Positions 37,430 to 45,727 of a stretch of DNA of 64,000 nucleotides are shown in pieces. The stretch covers positions 48,496-112,495 of the forward strand of contig NZ_CAKZKL010000039.1 of the NCBI RefSeq assembly GCF_937123735.1, in the 5' to 3' direction. Position 1 is the first letter of the stretch, and every line of letters starts with the position of its first letter. The position numbers were made by a program, and so were the translations under genes. The notes under the pieces were generated by a model that saw nothing but the letters and a program-made list of their open reading frames with translations, made no database searches and was not told the origin of the DNA. This stretch comes from an uncultured Lentibacter sp. (GTDB taxonomy: Bacteria > Pseudomonadota > Alphaproteobacteria > Rhodobacterales > Rhodobacteraceae).

Positions 37430-37963
37430 ATGAAATTTTCTCGACGCCAAGCAGCGAAATTTCTGGCAGCACCGATTTTTTTTGGGGCGGCCGCCACACA
37501 AGCACCCAAAAAGGTGTCAGCGGCAACTGCAACGCCTGAGTTTCGTGAGGCCGTGCAAGCTGCCATGTTGGAGTATATTGACGCCACAAAAATAAACGGA
37601 AAACACCTCGTTTTTGACCCCGTGCAGGGTGACTACATCTCCGCCACGTTTCAGAAACTTCATACCAACCTTATGATGGTTGCCGATACATTTTTTGTAT
37701 CCTGTTCAGACTTTTTGACCGACGACGGCGAGCTCTTGGATATCGACTACATGGTCGCAGAATCGGGCGGGTATTGGACTGTCTTTCAAGCTGCCATTCA
37801 TGTCCGCGGCGGCGAGTTGCGCGAGAGCCATATGGAAACAACCAAAGTGTTGTTTGAGCGTGAGGGCGGCTGCGGTGGCAAGTGCTGCGGCACAAAATGC
37901 TGCGCAGCCAAGTGTTGTTCTGCCAAGTGTTGTGCTGCAAAGTGCTGCGCGGCGAAAGACTGA
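37430..37963 (+). CDS. Exported Cys-rich protein with (KCCxA)5 tail
   Basis: The 177-residue product begins with a twin-arginine-like signal (MKFSRRQAAKFLAAP...). An unrecognised domain follows (about residues 35-140; two Cys-free strands, then FVSCSDFL and ESGGYWTVFQAAIHV). The tail GGCGGKCCGTKCCAAKCC... has five exact five-residue KCCxx units at residues 151-175. The tail holds 11 of the protein's 12 cysteines and one Lys per unit. This suggests soft-metal binding or redox chemistry after Tat export, but no function is known to me. ATG at 37430 with AGGAAGG upstream. It is 12 bases from the next gene and starts a three-gene operon ending in the SiaA-like phosphatase. Confidence 0.75.
   Translation: MKFSRRQAAKFLAAPIFFGAAATQAPKKVSAATATPEFREAVQAAMLEYIDATKINGKHLVFDPVQGDYISATFQKLHTNLMMVADTFFVSCSDFLTDDGELLDIDYMVAESGGYWTVFQAAIHVRGGELRESHMETTKVLFEREGGCGGKCCGTKCCAAKCCSAKCCAAKCCAAKD
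37880..37954 (+). repeat. Five 15-bp in-frame repeats coding KCC units
   Basis: Five consecutive 15-base units, consensus AARTGYTGYGCNGCN, encode KCCGT, KCCAA, KCCSA, KCCAA and KCCAA. Synonymous differences between the units show that the amino-acid pattern, not only recent DNA slippage, has been kept. Confidence 0.9.
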
Positions 37964-37975
37964 GCACAGACAGAT

Positions 37976-38623
37976 ATGACGGACGCAGCCAGTTTTGCAG
38001 CCCTCGTGGCAAGGGTTGAGTGGCTAGATCAAGCTGGCGCAGATGTTATTGCCACGCTCGGGGGCGCAGAGGCTTTTTTGCAGACCATGGCCGCGCTTAT
38101 GGAAAAGGAGACGCTTGGGGTTTTTGATCTCCTGCCCAGCACAGACGCGCTGCGCCTTCCCGAGGAGCATGACGCCCGGAGCACTTGCGGGCATTATCGC
38201 TGGTTTTTTCATTTTCACTCAAAGACAGAAAAAGCTGACCGGTTGGCAGGGCATTTTCACCTGTTTGTGGCCCCGTCTTTCTTTGAGGCTCCTCGCACTG
38301 TGGGGCTCAGCCACTTGATCGCAGTCGAGCTCGACAGCACGGGAGACTTGCAGGGGTTTTTTGTGCCCAACCGTTGGGTAACTGATGAGCATATGCGGCC
38401 AGCGTGCGCACTCGTTGATGCCTTGCCGGGCTTTTGTGGCACAGAAAAAACGCCGGCTCTGATTGTCAGTTATTGGCTTGATGCCCTCCTCCAGTTGTTT
38501 CACACCGAGATCGTCACTTTGCTCACAGAGCGCGACCGCTTTTTGACACAGATGAATGACACCGCCCGCGCACATTATCTGGAAAACCAGACGTTTGATC
38601 GCATTTGCGAGTGGAGGCTGTAA
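37976..38623 (+). CDS. His-rich protein of unknown function in Sia-like operon
   Basis: The 215-residue product has no signal peptide or membrane helix. Its notable part is a histidine-rich segment (about residues 73-97): CGHYRWFFHFHS followed by AGHFHLFV, which could bind a metal. A hydrophobic conserved-looking stretch HLIAVELDSTGDLQGFFVPNRWVT follows. I do not recognise the family with confidence. It is tightly packed between the Cys-rich protein (12 bases) and the phosphatase (4 bases), so all three are likely cotranscribed. Confidence 0.72.
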   Translation: MTDAASFAALVARVEWLDQAGADVIATLGGAEAFLQTMAALMEKETLGVFDLLPSTDALRLPEEHDARSTCGHYRWFFHFHSKTEKADRLAGHFHLFVAPSFFEAPRTVGLSHLIAVELDSTGDLQGFFVPNRWVTDEHMRPACALVDALPGFCGTEKTPALIVSYWLDALLQLFHTEIVTLLTERDRFLTQMNDTARAHYLENQTFDRICEWRL

Positions 38624-38627
38624 CGCC

Positions 38628-40106
38628 ATGTTCCGCCAATTCAGCATTGTCTCGCGCCTGTTCTTCGTGATGTGTGGCGTATCCCTCGTTCTGGCCTTAT
38701 TGGGCGTCGGCGTCTTCTGGCAGACCGCCTACGAATACAAACGCAAAGATTTGTCTGTGCGCATCGCCACGGCAAGTGTGCGTCTTTCACGCGCCATTAT
38801 ACCGGCGCTGGCAAACCAAGATACCAAAATGACAGAAGCCGTTATTTCCGCCTTTGCAGGCACTCCGGAGGTCTCCTGTGTCACCCTCAAAGCCCGCGGC
38901 ACAACCGAGCCCCTTTATTGGCCTGACGCAAATTGCGTCGCAAACAATCCTGAATTGTTGCTGCATACCCAACCCATCAGGCGCGGCATACGGGTGTTGG
39001 GCGAGGTTAACGTTTATTTCACAAATCAATTTATCCTGACCGAGCTTGGCCTTGCTCTGCGGATCATCGCAATTGGCCTTGTGTCCATTCTGCTGGGTTG
39101 CCTGATCGCCCTCTGGATTGCCCAACGGCGGATCGCATTGCGACCGATCAACCGCATTGTTACGACAATAAACCGCTTTCGCCAGGGGCTTATGGAGGCA
39201 CGCATTGGGCCGCTGCCCGCCGCGCCAGAGCTGCGCGCCATTTCAACCGCCTTTGACGCCATGGCTCAAGAACTTGAAACTGCGACAGCAAAGATTACCC
39301 AACAAGCAACAGAGCTGCGTGAAAAGCACGATATCATCACCCAGAGCCTCGACTATGGCTCTTCGGTTCAAAACAAGCTGATCTCGCTCGATCCGGTCAA
39401 GGGAAGCCCGATTGAGGTAGACGGCTTTGTGCAGCAGCTCTCCCAAGTTGGAGGGGATTTTTATGTCGGGATCGATCAGCCTGAACGCTATGTCTTGTTC
39501 TTTGCAGATGCGACCGGCCATGGCATTCCCGGGGCATTGGCGACCGTCGTGTTGTCTATGGCTGTTCGCAACGCAGTTGCACTGCAACCCGATGCCGGAC
39601 CCGGAGTGATCATTGAGGATATTCATCGTCGCATCATCACCGGTCTGCGCGACAGGCGTGTCTCGGAGACGGATGTAAGGCTTGGCGCAGATGCCACGCT
39701 GTTGATGTATCACAAGGCCACGCAAAAAATTACCTGGTGCAGCGCGAAACAGCCGTTCTTGATTGCTCATGCGGGTGAACTTACCTTTGCACAAGCTGAC
39801 CGCCAAAGCCTCGGCTATGAAGTCGAGGCCAAGACATTTACTGTCTTTGAAGCGTCATTTGGTGACGCAGGAGATGTGCTTGTATTTTGCTCGGACGGCA
39901 TATTGGATGCCCCTGGCGGCGCAAAAGGGTTTGGCTTTGGCAAACGCCGATTGAAACGCGTTGTGCAAGCCTCCCTTTCAAATCATGCCACCGCATCACA
40001 GATCGTGCAGAGTATACGCGCGGAGACATTTGCCTATTTGGGAGATCACAGCTTGGTAGATGACATGAGCGTTGTGGTGATGCGGGCGACCTTAGCGGGC
40101 AACTGA
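38628..40106 (+). CDS. SiaA-like membrane PP2C (SpoIIE-type) phosphatase
   Basis: The 492-residue product has a membrane helix (11-31), a periplasmic domain (about 35-140, with two Cys, C84 and C103), a second helix (144-164), HAMP (165-220), a coiled coil, and a PP2C/SpoIIE phosphatase domain. The metal-binding acids are all present: D277 in GGDFY, D294 in ADATGHG, D423 in CSDGILDAP and D478/D479 in VDDMS. In Pseudomonas, SiaA dephosphorylates SiaC. ATG at 38628 with GGAGG 10 nt upstream. Its 3' end overlaps the convergent second CNB gene by 15 bases. A siaB/siaC pair lies on the opposite strand. Confidence 0.85.
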   Translation: MFRQFSIVSRLFFVMCGVSLVLALLGVGVFWQTAYEYKRKDLSVRIATASVRLSRAIIPALANQDTKMTEAVISAFAGTPEVSCVTLKARGTTEPLYWPDANCVANNPELLLHTQPIRRGIRVLGEVNVYFTNQFILTELGLALRIIAIGLVSILLGCLIALWIAQRRIALRPINRIVTTINRFRQGLMEARIGPLPAAPELRAISTAFDAMAQELETATAKITQQATELREKHDIITQSLDYGSSVQNKLISLDPVKGSPIEVDGFVQQLSQVGGDFYVGIDQPERYVLFFADATGHGIPGALATVVLSMAVRNAVALQPDAGPGVIIEDIHRRIITGLRDRRVSETDVRLGADATLLMYHKATQKITWCSAKQPFLIAHAGELTFAQADRQSLGYEVEAKTFTVFEASFGDAGDVLVFCSDGILDAPGGAKGFGFGKRRLKRVVQASLSNHATASQIVQSIRAETFAYLGDHSLVDDMSVVVMRATLAGN

Positions 40107-40421
40107 GCGGCGCCCAACCGTATCAACAACAGCTCCCAACATCTCCGTAACATTTGCTTCGGCCTCTGACAGATCATCCAAGACATGTGATTTGTCGATC
40201 GCAACCACACTGGTAGAGCGTTGCGCGATCACTGTTCCAACAATTTTGCCGCCCTTGAGTATTTCGGACATGCCCAACACTGACTTTGGGCCATATACCG
40301 CAATAACCTCATTGTTCTGGTCCAAAAGCTCCAAAATTCCGGATTTCACCAAATAAAGATGTTCCACAGGTTTCAAACCTGCGTCTAACGCTTCCCTGGC
40401 AAAAAGATGGCGGATCTCCAT
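40092..40421 (-). CDS. Stand-alone cyclic-nucleotide-binding-fold protein 2
   Basis: The 109-residue product is a CNB beta-barrel (VEHLYLVKSGILELLDQNNEVIAVYGPKSVLGMSEIL...STSVVAIDKSHVLDDL) with no DNA-binding or enzymatic domain. The phosphate-binding cassette reads LGMSEILKGGKIVGTV and lacks the Arg that grips the cyclic phosphate in CRP and PKA, so cNMP binding is doubtful. The ATG at 40421 is 1 nt from the stop of the first CNB gene. It is the last gene of the siaB-siaC-CNB1-CNB2 operon. Confidence 0.75.
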   Translation of the reverse strand: MEIRHLFAREALDAGLKPVEHLYLVKSGILELLDQNNEVIAVYGPKSVLGMSEILKGGKIVGTVIAQRSTSVVAIDKSHVLDDLSEAEANVTEMLGAVVDTVGRRSVAR

Positions 40422-40422
40422 G

Positions 40423-40758
40423 TTAAGACCAATACCCCGGCGTTTCAGTATCTTTTGCAAGCAAGAAGGAATGCATCAACTTATGGGTTAAGGTGCCCTC
40501 AATAGCCACCAGATCCTTTTTCACCGAGCTGAAGCGAACTTGTGCTTTTGTGGTGGCAACGGCAGTTTTGGTGTAGGTGCCGCGCAGAATGGCATCAAAT
40601 ATCCCCAACACATCCCCAGGCCGAAACAGGACGGCCCCATCAACATGACTGATCTCGAATTCACCTTGGGTGATCAGGTAAATCGAATCCGCAACCTCGC
40701 CCTTTTTGTAGAGAATATCGCCCTTTTTGAGATGTCGAATGGTATCTTTTTCCTGCAT
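40423..40758 (-). CDS. Stand-alone cyclic-nucleotide-binding-fold protein 1
   Basis: The 111-residue product is a single CNB domain (KKGDILYKKGEVADSIYLITQGEFEIS, then RPGDVLGIFDAILRGTYTKTAVA). The usual Glu and Arg of the binding cassette are replaced, and no effector domain is attached. Its ATG shares one base with the siaC-like stop (TAATG). Its position is where the SiaD diguanylate cyclase would be expected in a Pseudomonas-type sia operon. Confidence 0.78.
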   Translation of the reverse strand: MQEKDTIRHLKKGDILYKKGEVADSIYLITQGEFEISHVDGAVLFRPGDVLGIFDAILRGTYTKTAVATTKAQVRFSSVKKDLVAIEGTLTHKLMHSFLLAKDTETPGYWS

Positions 40759-41147
40759 TACGACACCTCTTGCCCAATCAATTCAAACGTCACCCCGTCA
40801 CACAAGTCACGATAGTCTTCGCCCTGCTCTTCTGTCTGTTCATCTTCCGGGTCAAAATACCATTTTATCCGAATTTGCCGGGAGCTTTCGCTCAAAATCC
40901 GCTCTGCGTCTTTGATGAAATTGATGATCACTCGGGTCGTGCCGCTGTTGTGATAGGTCAAGGCGAATTCAAACGTAAACAAGGCGTCCCTTGCGTTGAG
41001 AAGGGTTTGCACCTGGTCTGTCACCGGTTGCCAAAACGCATAGAGATCCTCAGGGTAAGACTTTCCAACAATACGCAACGTGTTGGTATCCGCATCAAAT
41101 GAGATTTCAGGTGTCTTGCTCGTTTGGGCTGCAATAATATCGGTCAT
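40758..41147 (-). CDS. SiaC-like regulatory phosphoprotein (DUF1987)
   Basis: The 129-residue product matches DUF1987: TPEISFDADTNTLRIVGKSYPEDLYAFWQPVTDQVQ at the start, FEFALTYHNSGTTRVIINFIKDAE in the middle. In Pseudomonas SiaC is phosphorylated on a Thr in the loop after this strand by SiaB and dephosphorylated by SiaA; S68, T70 and T71 in HNSGTTR are the candidates here. It lies 9 bases after the siaB-like gene. Confidence 0.85.
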   Translation of the reverse strand: MTDIIAAQTSKTPEISFDADTNTLRIVGKSYPEDLYAFWQPVTDQVQTLLNARDALFTFEFALTYHNSGTTRVIINFIKDAERILSESSRQIRIKWYFDPEDEQTEEQGEDYRDLCDGVTFELIGQEVS

Positions 41148-41156
41148 TTTCGGCCC

Positions 41157-41693
41157 TTACACCCAAGCAGAGACATGAAAAACACTCTTTCCATTGTCCA
41201 AAAGCTCAAATCCAAATTCGATTGGGCGTGTCGATTTTCGTGCAATATCAAAATATCCAAGGCCCCCGCCCCGGCTGTTTGGATCATCAAAGGTTTCAAG
41301 CATACGCTGCTTGTAAAGGCGGCCAATCTCATCGGATGATTGCCCCTTAATCTGACTGAATATCTTTTCCAGCTGCTCTTTTTGGTGCGGCAAGACTTCG
41401 TTGGACGCATGGATACGGACATGATCTCCGTCAGTTGAGATAGAGAGTGTGCCAAAACCCGCTTCGTCATTGGGGATTTCAACTCTGTCAGGTGCGTAAA
41501 AGATAATGTTTTGCGCCATTTCAACGAAAATGCCAAATATCTTGCGATATGACTTGTTGGTTTCGCTGCGTGCGGCGAGCACATCCTCAATGCCTGCGGC
41601 AATCCCGTCTAAAACCCGATTTGTAATATAACCCGAGAACGAATAAAGCTGATCGCCGGGCGCAAGGGTTCTCCAAGATAAGGCATTTTCCAT
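41157..41693 (-). CDS. SiaB-like kinase (DUF6272, HATPase-like)
   Basis: The 178-residue product has a degenerate HATPase fold: an N-box-like EMAQNIIFYAPD (about 58-69), and a C-terminal Gly-rich SRGGGLGYFDIARKSTRPIEFGF as in SiaB-family protein kinases. Family members phosphorylate SiaC. I prefer the ATG at 41693 to a TTG 63 bases upstream. It heads the leftward operon siaB-siaC-CNB1-CNB2. The 470 bases upstream contain no gene. Confidence 0.82.
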   Translation of the reverse strand: MENALSWRTLAPGDQLYSFSGYITNRVLDGIAAGIEDVLAARSETNKSYRKIFGIFVEMAQNIIFYAPDRVEIPNDEAGFGTLSISTDGDHVRIHASNEVLPHQKEQLEKIFSQIKGQSSDEIGRLYKQRMLETFDDPNSRGGGLGYFDIARKSTRPIEFGFELLDNGKSVFHVSAWV

Positions 41694-42189
41694 GTCATCA
41701 TTCCCGCTGCGCAATTTAGCGCCGATACCATCTCGCGCTATTAAGCACCAAAACAAAACTCAACAATATTTGCAAATTAAATGTCTTGAATACCCGTATA
41801 ACTGACTAAAAGCTTTTCTGCGCAAGGGGCCTGCCCCCGCAAGCCCACCAAAGGGAACGCTGACGGCAAAACGTCCCAGCTTGTGCAGTGACTTCATGGA
41901 ATTCACGTTTTGAAAAGCTGCCGACGAAAGCTTACTTCAGACCCGAGGCACTCACACGCCGCTCATGAGACTGGAAACCTAGACTGGCAACTAAGGGTCA
42001 CGCGGATCTGCGTGCCAACTCACGCAAGGGCATTATCAAATTAAACTGCCTTGTCGGCTTCGTGCCGCCGAAAGCCTCCTATTGCCATCACAAGGTCCTG
42101 TTAGCTTGGTTCTCAGCCAGCACAGCGAAAAAACAATAGCTGAAAGTCCCGGAAGGTGTTCTTTTAATCAGTTTAATCTGAAAATGCCG
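41694..42189. other. Gene-free region between Sia-like and pyrimidine loci
   Basis: About 495 bases with no supported coding sequence, tRNA or IS end. The part nearest 41.7 kb should hold the promoter of the siaB-like operon. GC content is lower than in the flanking pyrimidine genes. I see no structured RNA. Confidence 0.5.
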
Positions 42190-42219
42190 TGTGGAGGACC
42201 AAGTCAAAGGCCCTCCACA
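42190..42219 (-). terminator. Hairpin after the pyrimidine ABC operon
   Basis: TGTGGAGG (42190-42197) and CCTCCACA (42212-42219) form an 8-bp perfect stem directly after the stop of the substrate-binding protein gene. There is no strong U tract, only CGGCATTTTC on the minus strand, so it may be a weak terminator or an mRNA 3' end. Confidence 0.55.
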
Positions 42220-42227
42220 GCTTTATC

Positions 42228-43217
42228 TTAGTTCAGAGCGGCGTCTGTGATCTCATGTGTCCATGCCCCTTCAGGCATTTTGGTGATGACAGGATCAGAA
42301 CCGCCTTCCAGCAAAGACGTGACAGTGCGCTCGTAGTCCGCAACATCAAGCGCGCCGTTTGAGCCGGCCGTCAGCTTGGCCACTTCTGACATCATGCGGC
42401 GCTGGTGCTTTTCGGTCTGGGCGCCTGAGGCATCGTTATCAAGAACAATATCAGCCGCTTCATCGGTGTTTGCCTCGGCATATTTCCAGCCCTTCATGGA
42501 CGCGCGAACAAAGCGCACCATCTTGTCCTTGAAGGCAGGGTCTTCAAGGTTTGACCCAAGCACATACATCCCGTCTTCAAGCGTCGAAACGCCTTCGTCT
42601 TCGTATTTGAAAACAACAAGCTCCTCAGGGCTAAGACCGGCATCAATCACCTGCCAGTATTCGTTGTAAGTCATGGTCGAAACACAGGCCGCCTGCTTTT
42701 GCAAAAGCGGATCAACATTGAAGCCCTGCTTGAGAACCGTCACACCGCCGGCAGAGCCATCAGTTTTCAGGCCCAGTTTGCTCATCCAGCTGAGGAACGG
42801 ATATTCATTGCCAAAGAACCAGACACCCAATGTCTTGTCAGGAAAGTCCGCGGGGCTGGCGATACCCGCATCTTTGCGACAGGTCAGCATCATTCCAGAG
42901 GCTTTGAACGGCTGGGCAATATTCACCAAATCAAGGCCCTTCTCGCGTGAGGCCAGAGCCGAGGGCATCCAGTCCAGAACAACATCAGCACCGCCGCCGG
43001 CAATAACCTGCGCCGGTGCGATGTCCGGGCCGCCGGGCTTGATGGTGACGTTGAGGCCCTCTTCTTCGTAAAATCCCTTATCCAAGGCCACATAATAGCC
43101 TGCGAATTGCGCTTGGGTGACCCACTTCAATTGCAGGGTCACATCATCAGCCGCTTGGGCGGTCGTCCCCGCGAGCATCAATGTGCCAGCAATCACCCCT
43201 TTGAATATACTTTTCAT
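42228..43217 (-). CDS. NMT1/THI5-like ABC substrate-binding protein (probable pyrimidine uptake)
   Basis: The 329-residue product has a signal peptide (MKSIFKGVIAGTLMLAGTTAQA) and an NMT1/THI5-like fold (LQLKWVTQAQFAGYYVALDKGFYEEEGLNVTIKPGG). The closest described families bind thiamin pyrimidine or nucleobase precursors. Placement in a uracil/thymine catabolic locus points to a pyrimidine or dihydropyrimidine ligand; this is inferred. It is the last gene of the importer group. Confidence 0.85.
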   Translation of the reverse strand: MKSIFKGVIAGTLMLAGTTAQAADDVTLQLKWVTQAQFAGYYVALDKGFYEEEGLNVTIKPGGPDIAPAQVIAGGGADVVLDWMPSALASREKGLDLVNIAQPFKASGMMLTCRKDAGIASPADFPDKTLGVWFFGNEYPFLSWMSKLGLKTDGSAGGVTVLKQGFNVDPLLQKQAACVSTMTYNEYWQVIDAGLSPEELVVFKYEDEGVSTLEDGMYVLGSNLEDPAFKDKMVRFVRASMKGWKYAEANTDEAADIVLDNDASGAQTEKHQRRMMSEVAKLTAGSNGALDVADYERTVTSLLEGGSDPVITKMPEGAWTHEITDAALN

Positions 43218-43243
43218 TTTGTCTCTCCTAACTGGTGTTTTGT

Positions 43244-44083
43244 TTAGTTTCGTTGCGATGGATGCCAGAAGGTTACAGCCTTCTCGATAAGGGCCACCGA
43301 CCCATAAAACGCCGTTCCCGCAAGGGCAGCGACAGTTATTTCCGCCCAGACCATATCGAGCGAGAGCCGCCCGACCTCTGTGGAAATACGAAAGCCCATA
43401 CCCCGTATGGGCGAGCCAAAAAATTCGGCCACGATTGCACCGATCAGGGCGAGAGTCGTGCAGATTTTGAGGCCATTAAAGATGAAGGGCATGGCCGCAG
43501 GCAAGCTGAGTTTCATCAACCTTTGCCAATAGCTCGCGCCATAGGTGTTCATCAGATCGCGTTGGATCGCATCCTGAGCGCCCAACCCCGTCACGGTGTT
43601 CACCAGCATCGGGAAAAAGACCATAATCACTACAACCGCCGCCTTGGACTGCCAGTCAAACCCGAACCACATCACAAGAATAGGTGCCATGCCGATAATC
43701 GGCAGCGCCGCCACAAAGTTTCCAATCGGCAAAAGGCCACGCTTCAAAAAATCGGACCGGTCCACGGCAATCGCGGTCAGAAACGCCGCGCCGCAGCCTA
43801 TGACATACCCCGAAATTGCCCCCTTGATGAAAGTCTGCACAAAATCTCCCCACAAGATCGGCAAACTTGTAGAAAACCGCAGCGCGATGGAGCTTGGCGG
43901 TGGTAAGAGGATCGGGCTGATGTTCAGCCCGCGGACAAGCCCCTCCCACAAGATCAGGATCGTCACGCCAAACAGCGTCGGCACGAGAAACCGGGTCAGC
44001 CGCGTCTGCACACCATTGGCCAAGCGCACATTCACAGCGCACATCAGAAGCCAAAACAGAAATGCCAACAAGGCCCAATTCAT
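43244..44083 (-). CDS. ABC transporter permease (BPD type)
   Basis: The 279-residue product has about six membrane helices and the EAA-type loop NTYGASYWQRLMKLSLPAAMPFIFNGLKICTTLALIGAIVAEFFGS. Related to ThiX/SsuC-type permeases that pair with NMT1-like binding proteins. Overlaps the next permease by 4 nt (ATGA). Confidence 0.9.
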   Translation of the reverse strand: MNWALLAFLFWLLMCAVNVRLANGVQTRLTRFLVPTLFGVTILILWEGLVRGLNISPILLPPPSSIALRFSTSLPILWGDFVQTFIKGAISGYVIGCGAAFLTAIAVDRSDFLKRGLLPIGNFVAALPIIGMAPILVMWFGFDWQSKAAVVVIMVFFPMLVNTVTGLGAQDAIQRDLMNTYGASYWQRLMKLSLPAAMPFIFNGLKICTTLALIGAIVAEFFGSPIRGMGFRISTEVGRLSLDMVWAEITVAALAGTAFYGSVALIEKAVTFWHPSQRN

Positions 44084-44955
44084 TGCAACATCCCCATTTT
44101 ACGCAGAGTAATCCGCTCGATGAGCCCGATCAAAGCCACCAGACCGGCCGCAAGAACCGCCGCGCAGATAAGAGCACTCCAGATCTGGATGGTCTGGCCA
44201 TAATAACTGCCCGCCAAGAGCCGTGCGCCCAATCCCGCGACAGCTCCGGTCGGCAACTCTCCGACGATCGCCCCGACAAGTGATGCGGCGATACCAATTT
44301 TGAGCGAGGCAAAAAGATAAGGCATAGAGCGCGGCAGGCGCAGCTTCCAAAAGGTTGTCGCCCCGCCAGCATTCCATGTGCGCATCTGGTCAAGTTGCAT
44401 CTGGTCTGGCGCGCGCAGCCCTTTGACCATGCCCACAACAATCGGAAAGAAAGAAAGATACATCGAGATGATCGCCTTTGGTAGCAACCCCGACACCCCC
44501 ACCGCGTTGAGCACCACAATAATCATTGGCGCAACAGCAAGAATAGGAATGGTCTGGCTGGTGATTACCCAGGGCATCACCGACATATCCATCGCGCGGC
44601 TGTAAACGATCCCGATGGCCAGCAAAATGCCGAGTGCCGTGCCAAAAGCAAAGCCCAGCAAGGTCGCCGAAAGCGTGATCCAGCCATGCCAGATCAAAGA
44701 GCGCTTTGAGGTGATTTTTTTCAACACGGTGGTTTTGTAAATCTCTTTCACAACCTGATGCGGCGCGGGCAACAGCGGCTTTTCCTGATTCATCGTGTCA
44801 GCCACAAGTTCAGAAAAGCTCAAGCTCGTGTTGGCGCGAGCCGCCTTGTCCTTGGCCCAAGCCGCATTGAGCGCAACAGCCGCAGCATACCAAAGCGCGA
44901 CCAGCAGCAAGATCATGGTCAAGACAGGCCCAGCCCTATGCCAAAACTCAGTCAT
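44080..44955 (-). CDS. ABC transporter permease (BPD type), second
   Basis: The 291-residue product has an N-terminal helix, a soluble stretch (about 30-90) and a five-helix permease core with the EAA loop MRTWNAGGATTFWKLRLPRSMPYLFASLKIGIAASLVGAIVGELP. It overlaps the ATPase gene by 8 bases and the first permease by 4. Two different permeases imply a heterodimeric channel. Confidence 0.9.
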   Translation of the reverse strand: MTEFWHRAGPVLTMILLLVALWYAAAVALNAAWAKDKAARANTSLSFSELVADTMNQEKPLLPAPHQVVKEIYKTTVLKKITSKRSLIWHGWITLSATLLGFAFGTALGILLAIGIVYSRAMDMSVMPWVITSQTIPILAVAPMIIVVLNAVGVSGLLPKAIISMYLSFFPIVVGMVKGLRAPDQMQLDQMRTWNAGGATTFWKLRLPRSMPYLFASLKIGIAASLVGAIVGELPTGAVAGLGARLLAGSYYGQTIQIWSALICAAVLAAGLVALIGLIERITLRKMGMLQ

Positions 44956-45727
44956 AAGCGTGCCCTGCTCTCAAGCCTTCGCGCACCCGATGCGCGATGT
45001 CGGCAAACTCTTGTGTCTCCCTGATATCAAGCGTTCTATCGCGTGGCAGCGTGCTTTCGATCACATCCGAAATCCGCCCCGGGCGTGGCGACATCACGAC
45101 GATCTTGGTCGACAAAAACACCGCCTCAGGAATGGAATGGGTCACAAATCCGATGGTCTTTTCGGTGCGCGCCCAGAGCTTCAGAAGCTGCTCGTTGAGG
45201 TGGTCGCGCACGATTTCGTCCAAAGCTCCAAAGGGTTCATCCATCAACAGGATATCCGCATCAAACGCCAAGGCCCGTGCAATGCTCGCTCGTTGCTGCA
45301 TCCCGCCCGAAAGCTGCCAGGGAAATTTGTTTTCAAATCCCGACAGCTCAACAAGCTCCAATACCCGCGCCACCCGCTCGGCCTGATCGGCCTTGTCAAA
45401 ACCCATGATCTCAAGCGGCAGGCGAATGTTGCCGCCAATCGTGCGCCAGGGATAAAGCCCTGCGGCCTGAAACACATAGCCGTAAGCGCGCTTCATTCGC
45501 GCCTCAGACGCACTCATACCGTTGACTTCAATCGTGCCTGACGTCGGTGTTTCAAGATCGGCCATGACCCGCAAAAATGTGGTCTTCCCACATCCGGAAG
45601 GGCCAATAAACGAAATGAAATCGCCCTTGTTGATCTCAAGATTGACGTCTTTGAGCGCATGGACAGGCCCGTCATTGGTTTGAAAGGTCAGCGATAGGTT
45701 TTTCGCCGAAATTACCGTTTCGCTCAT
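44948..45727 (-). CDS. ABC transporter ATP-binding protein
   Basis: The 259-residue ATPase has Walker A IGPSGCGKTTFLRVMADL, signature LSGGMQQRASIARALA, Walker B ILLMDEPFGALD and His switch VTHSIPEAVFLS. It is of the SsuB/TauB/ThiZ type that goes with NMT1-like binding proteins. Its ATG directly follows the dihydropyrimidinase stop (45727/45728), so importer and enzyme are cotranscribed. Confidence 0.92.
   Translation of the reverse strand: MSETVISAKNLSLTFQTNDGPVHALKDVNLEINKGDFISFIGPSGCGKTTFLRVMADLETPTSGTIEVNGMSASEARMKRAYGYVFQAAGLYPWRTIGGNIRLPLEIMGFDKADQAERVARVLELVELSGFENKFPWQLSGGMQQRASIARALAFDADILLMDEPFGALDEIVRDHLNEQLLKLWARTEKTIGFVTHSIPEAVFLSTKIVVMSPRPGRISDVIESTLPRDRTLDIRETQEFADIAHRVREGLRAGHAYD

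Noticed and set aside
36897..42189. tRNA-Asn followed by lower-GC DNA as a genomic island
   Set aside because: No integrase and no duplicated tRNA 3' end downstream to 42.2 kb; transfer remains possible but unsupported.
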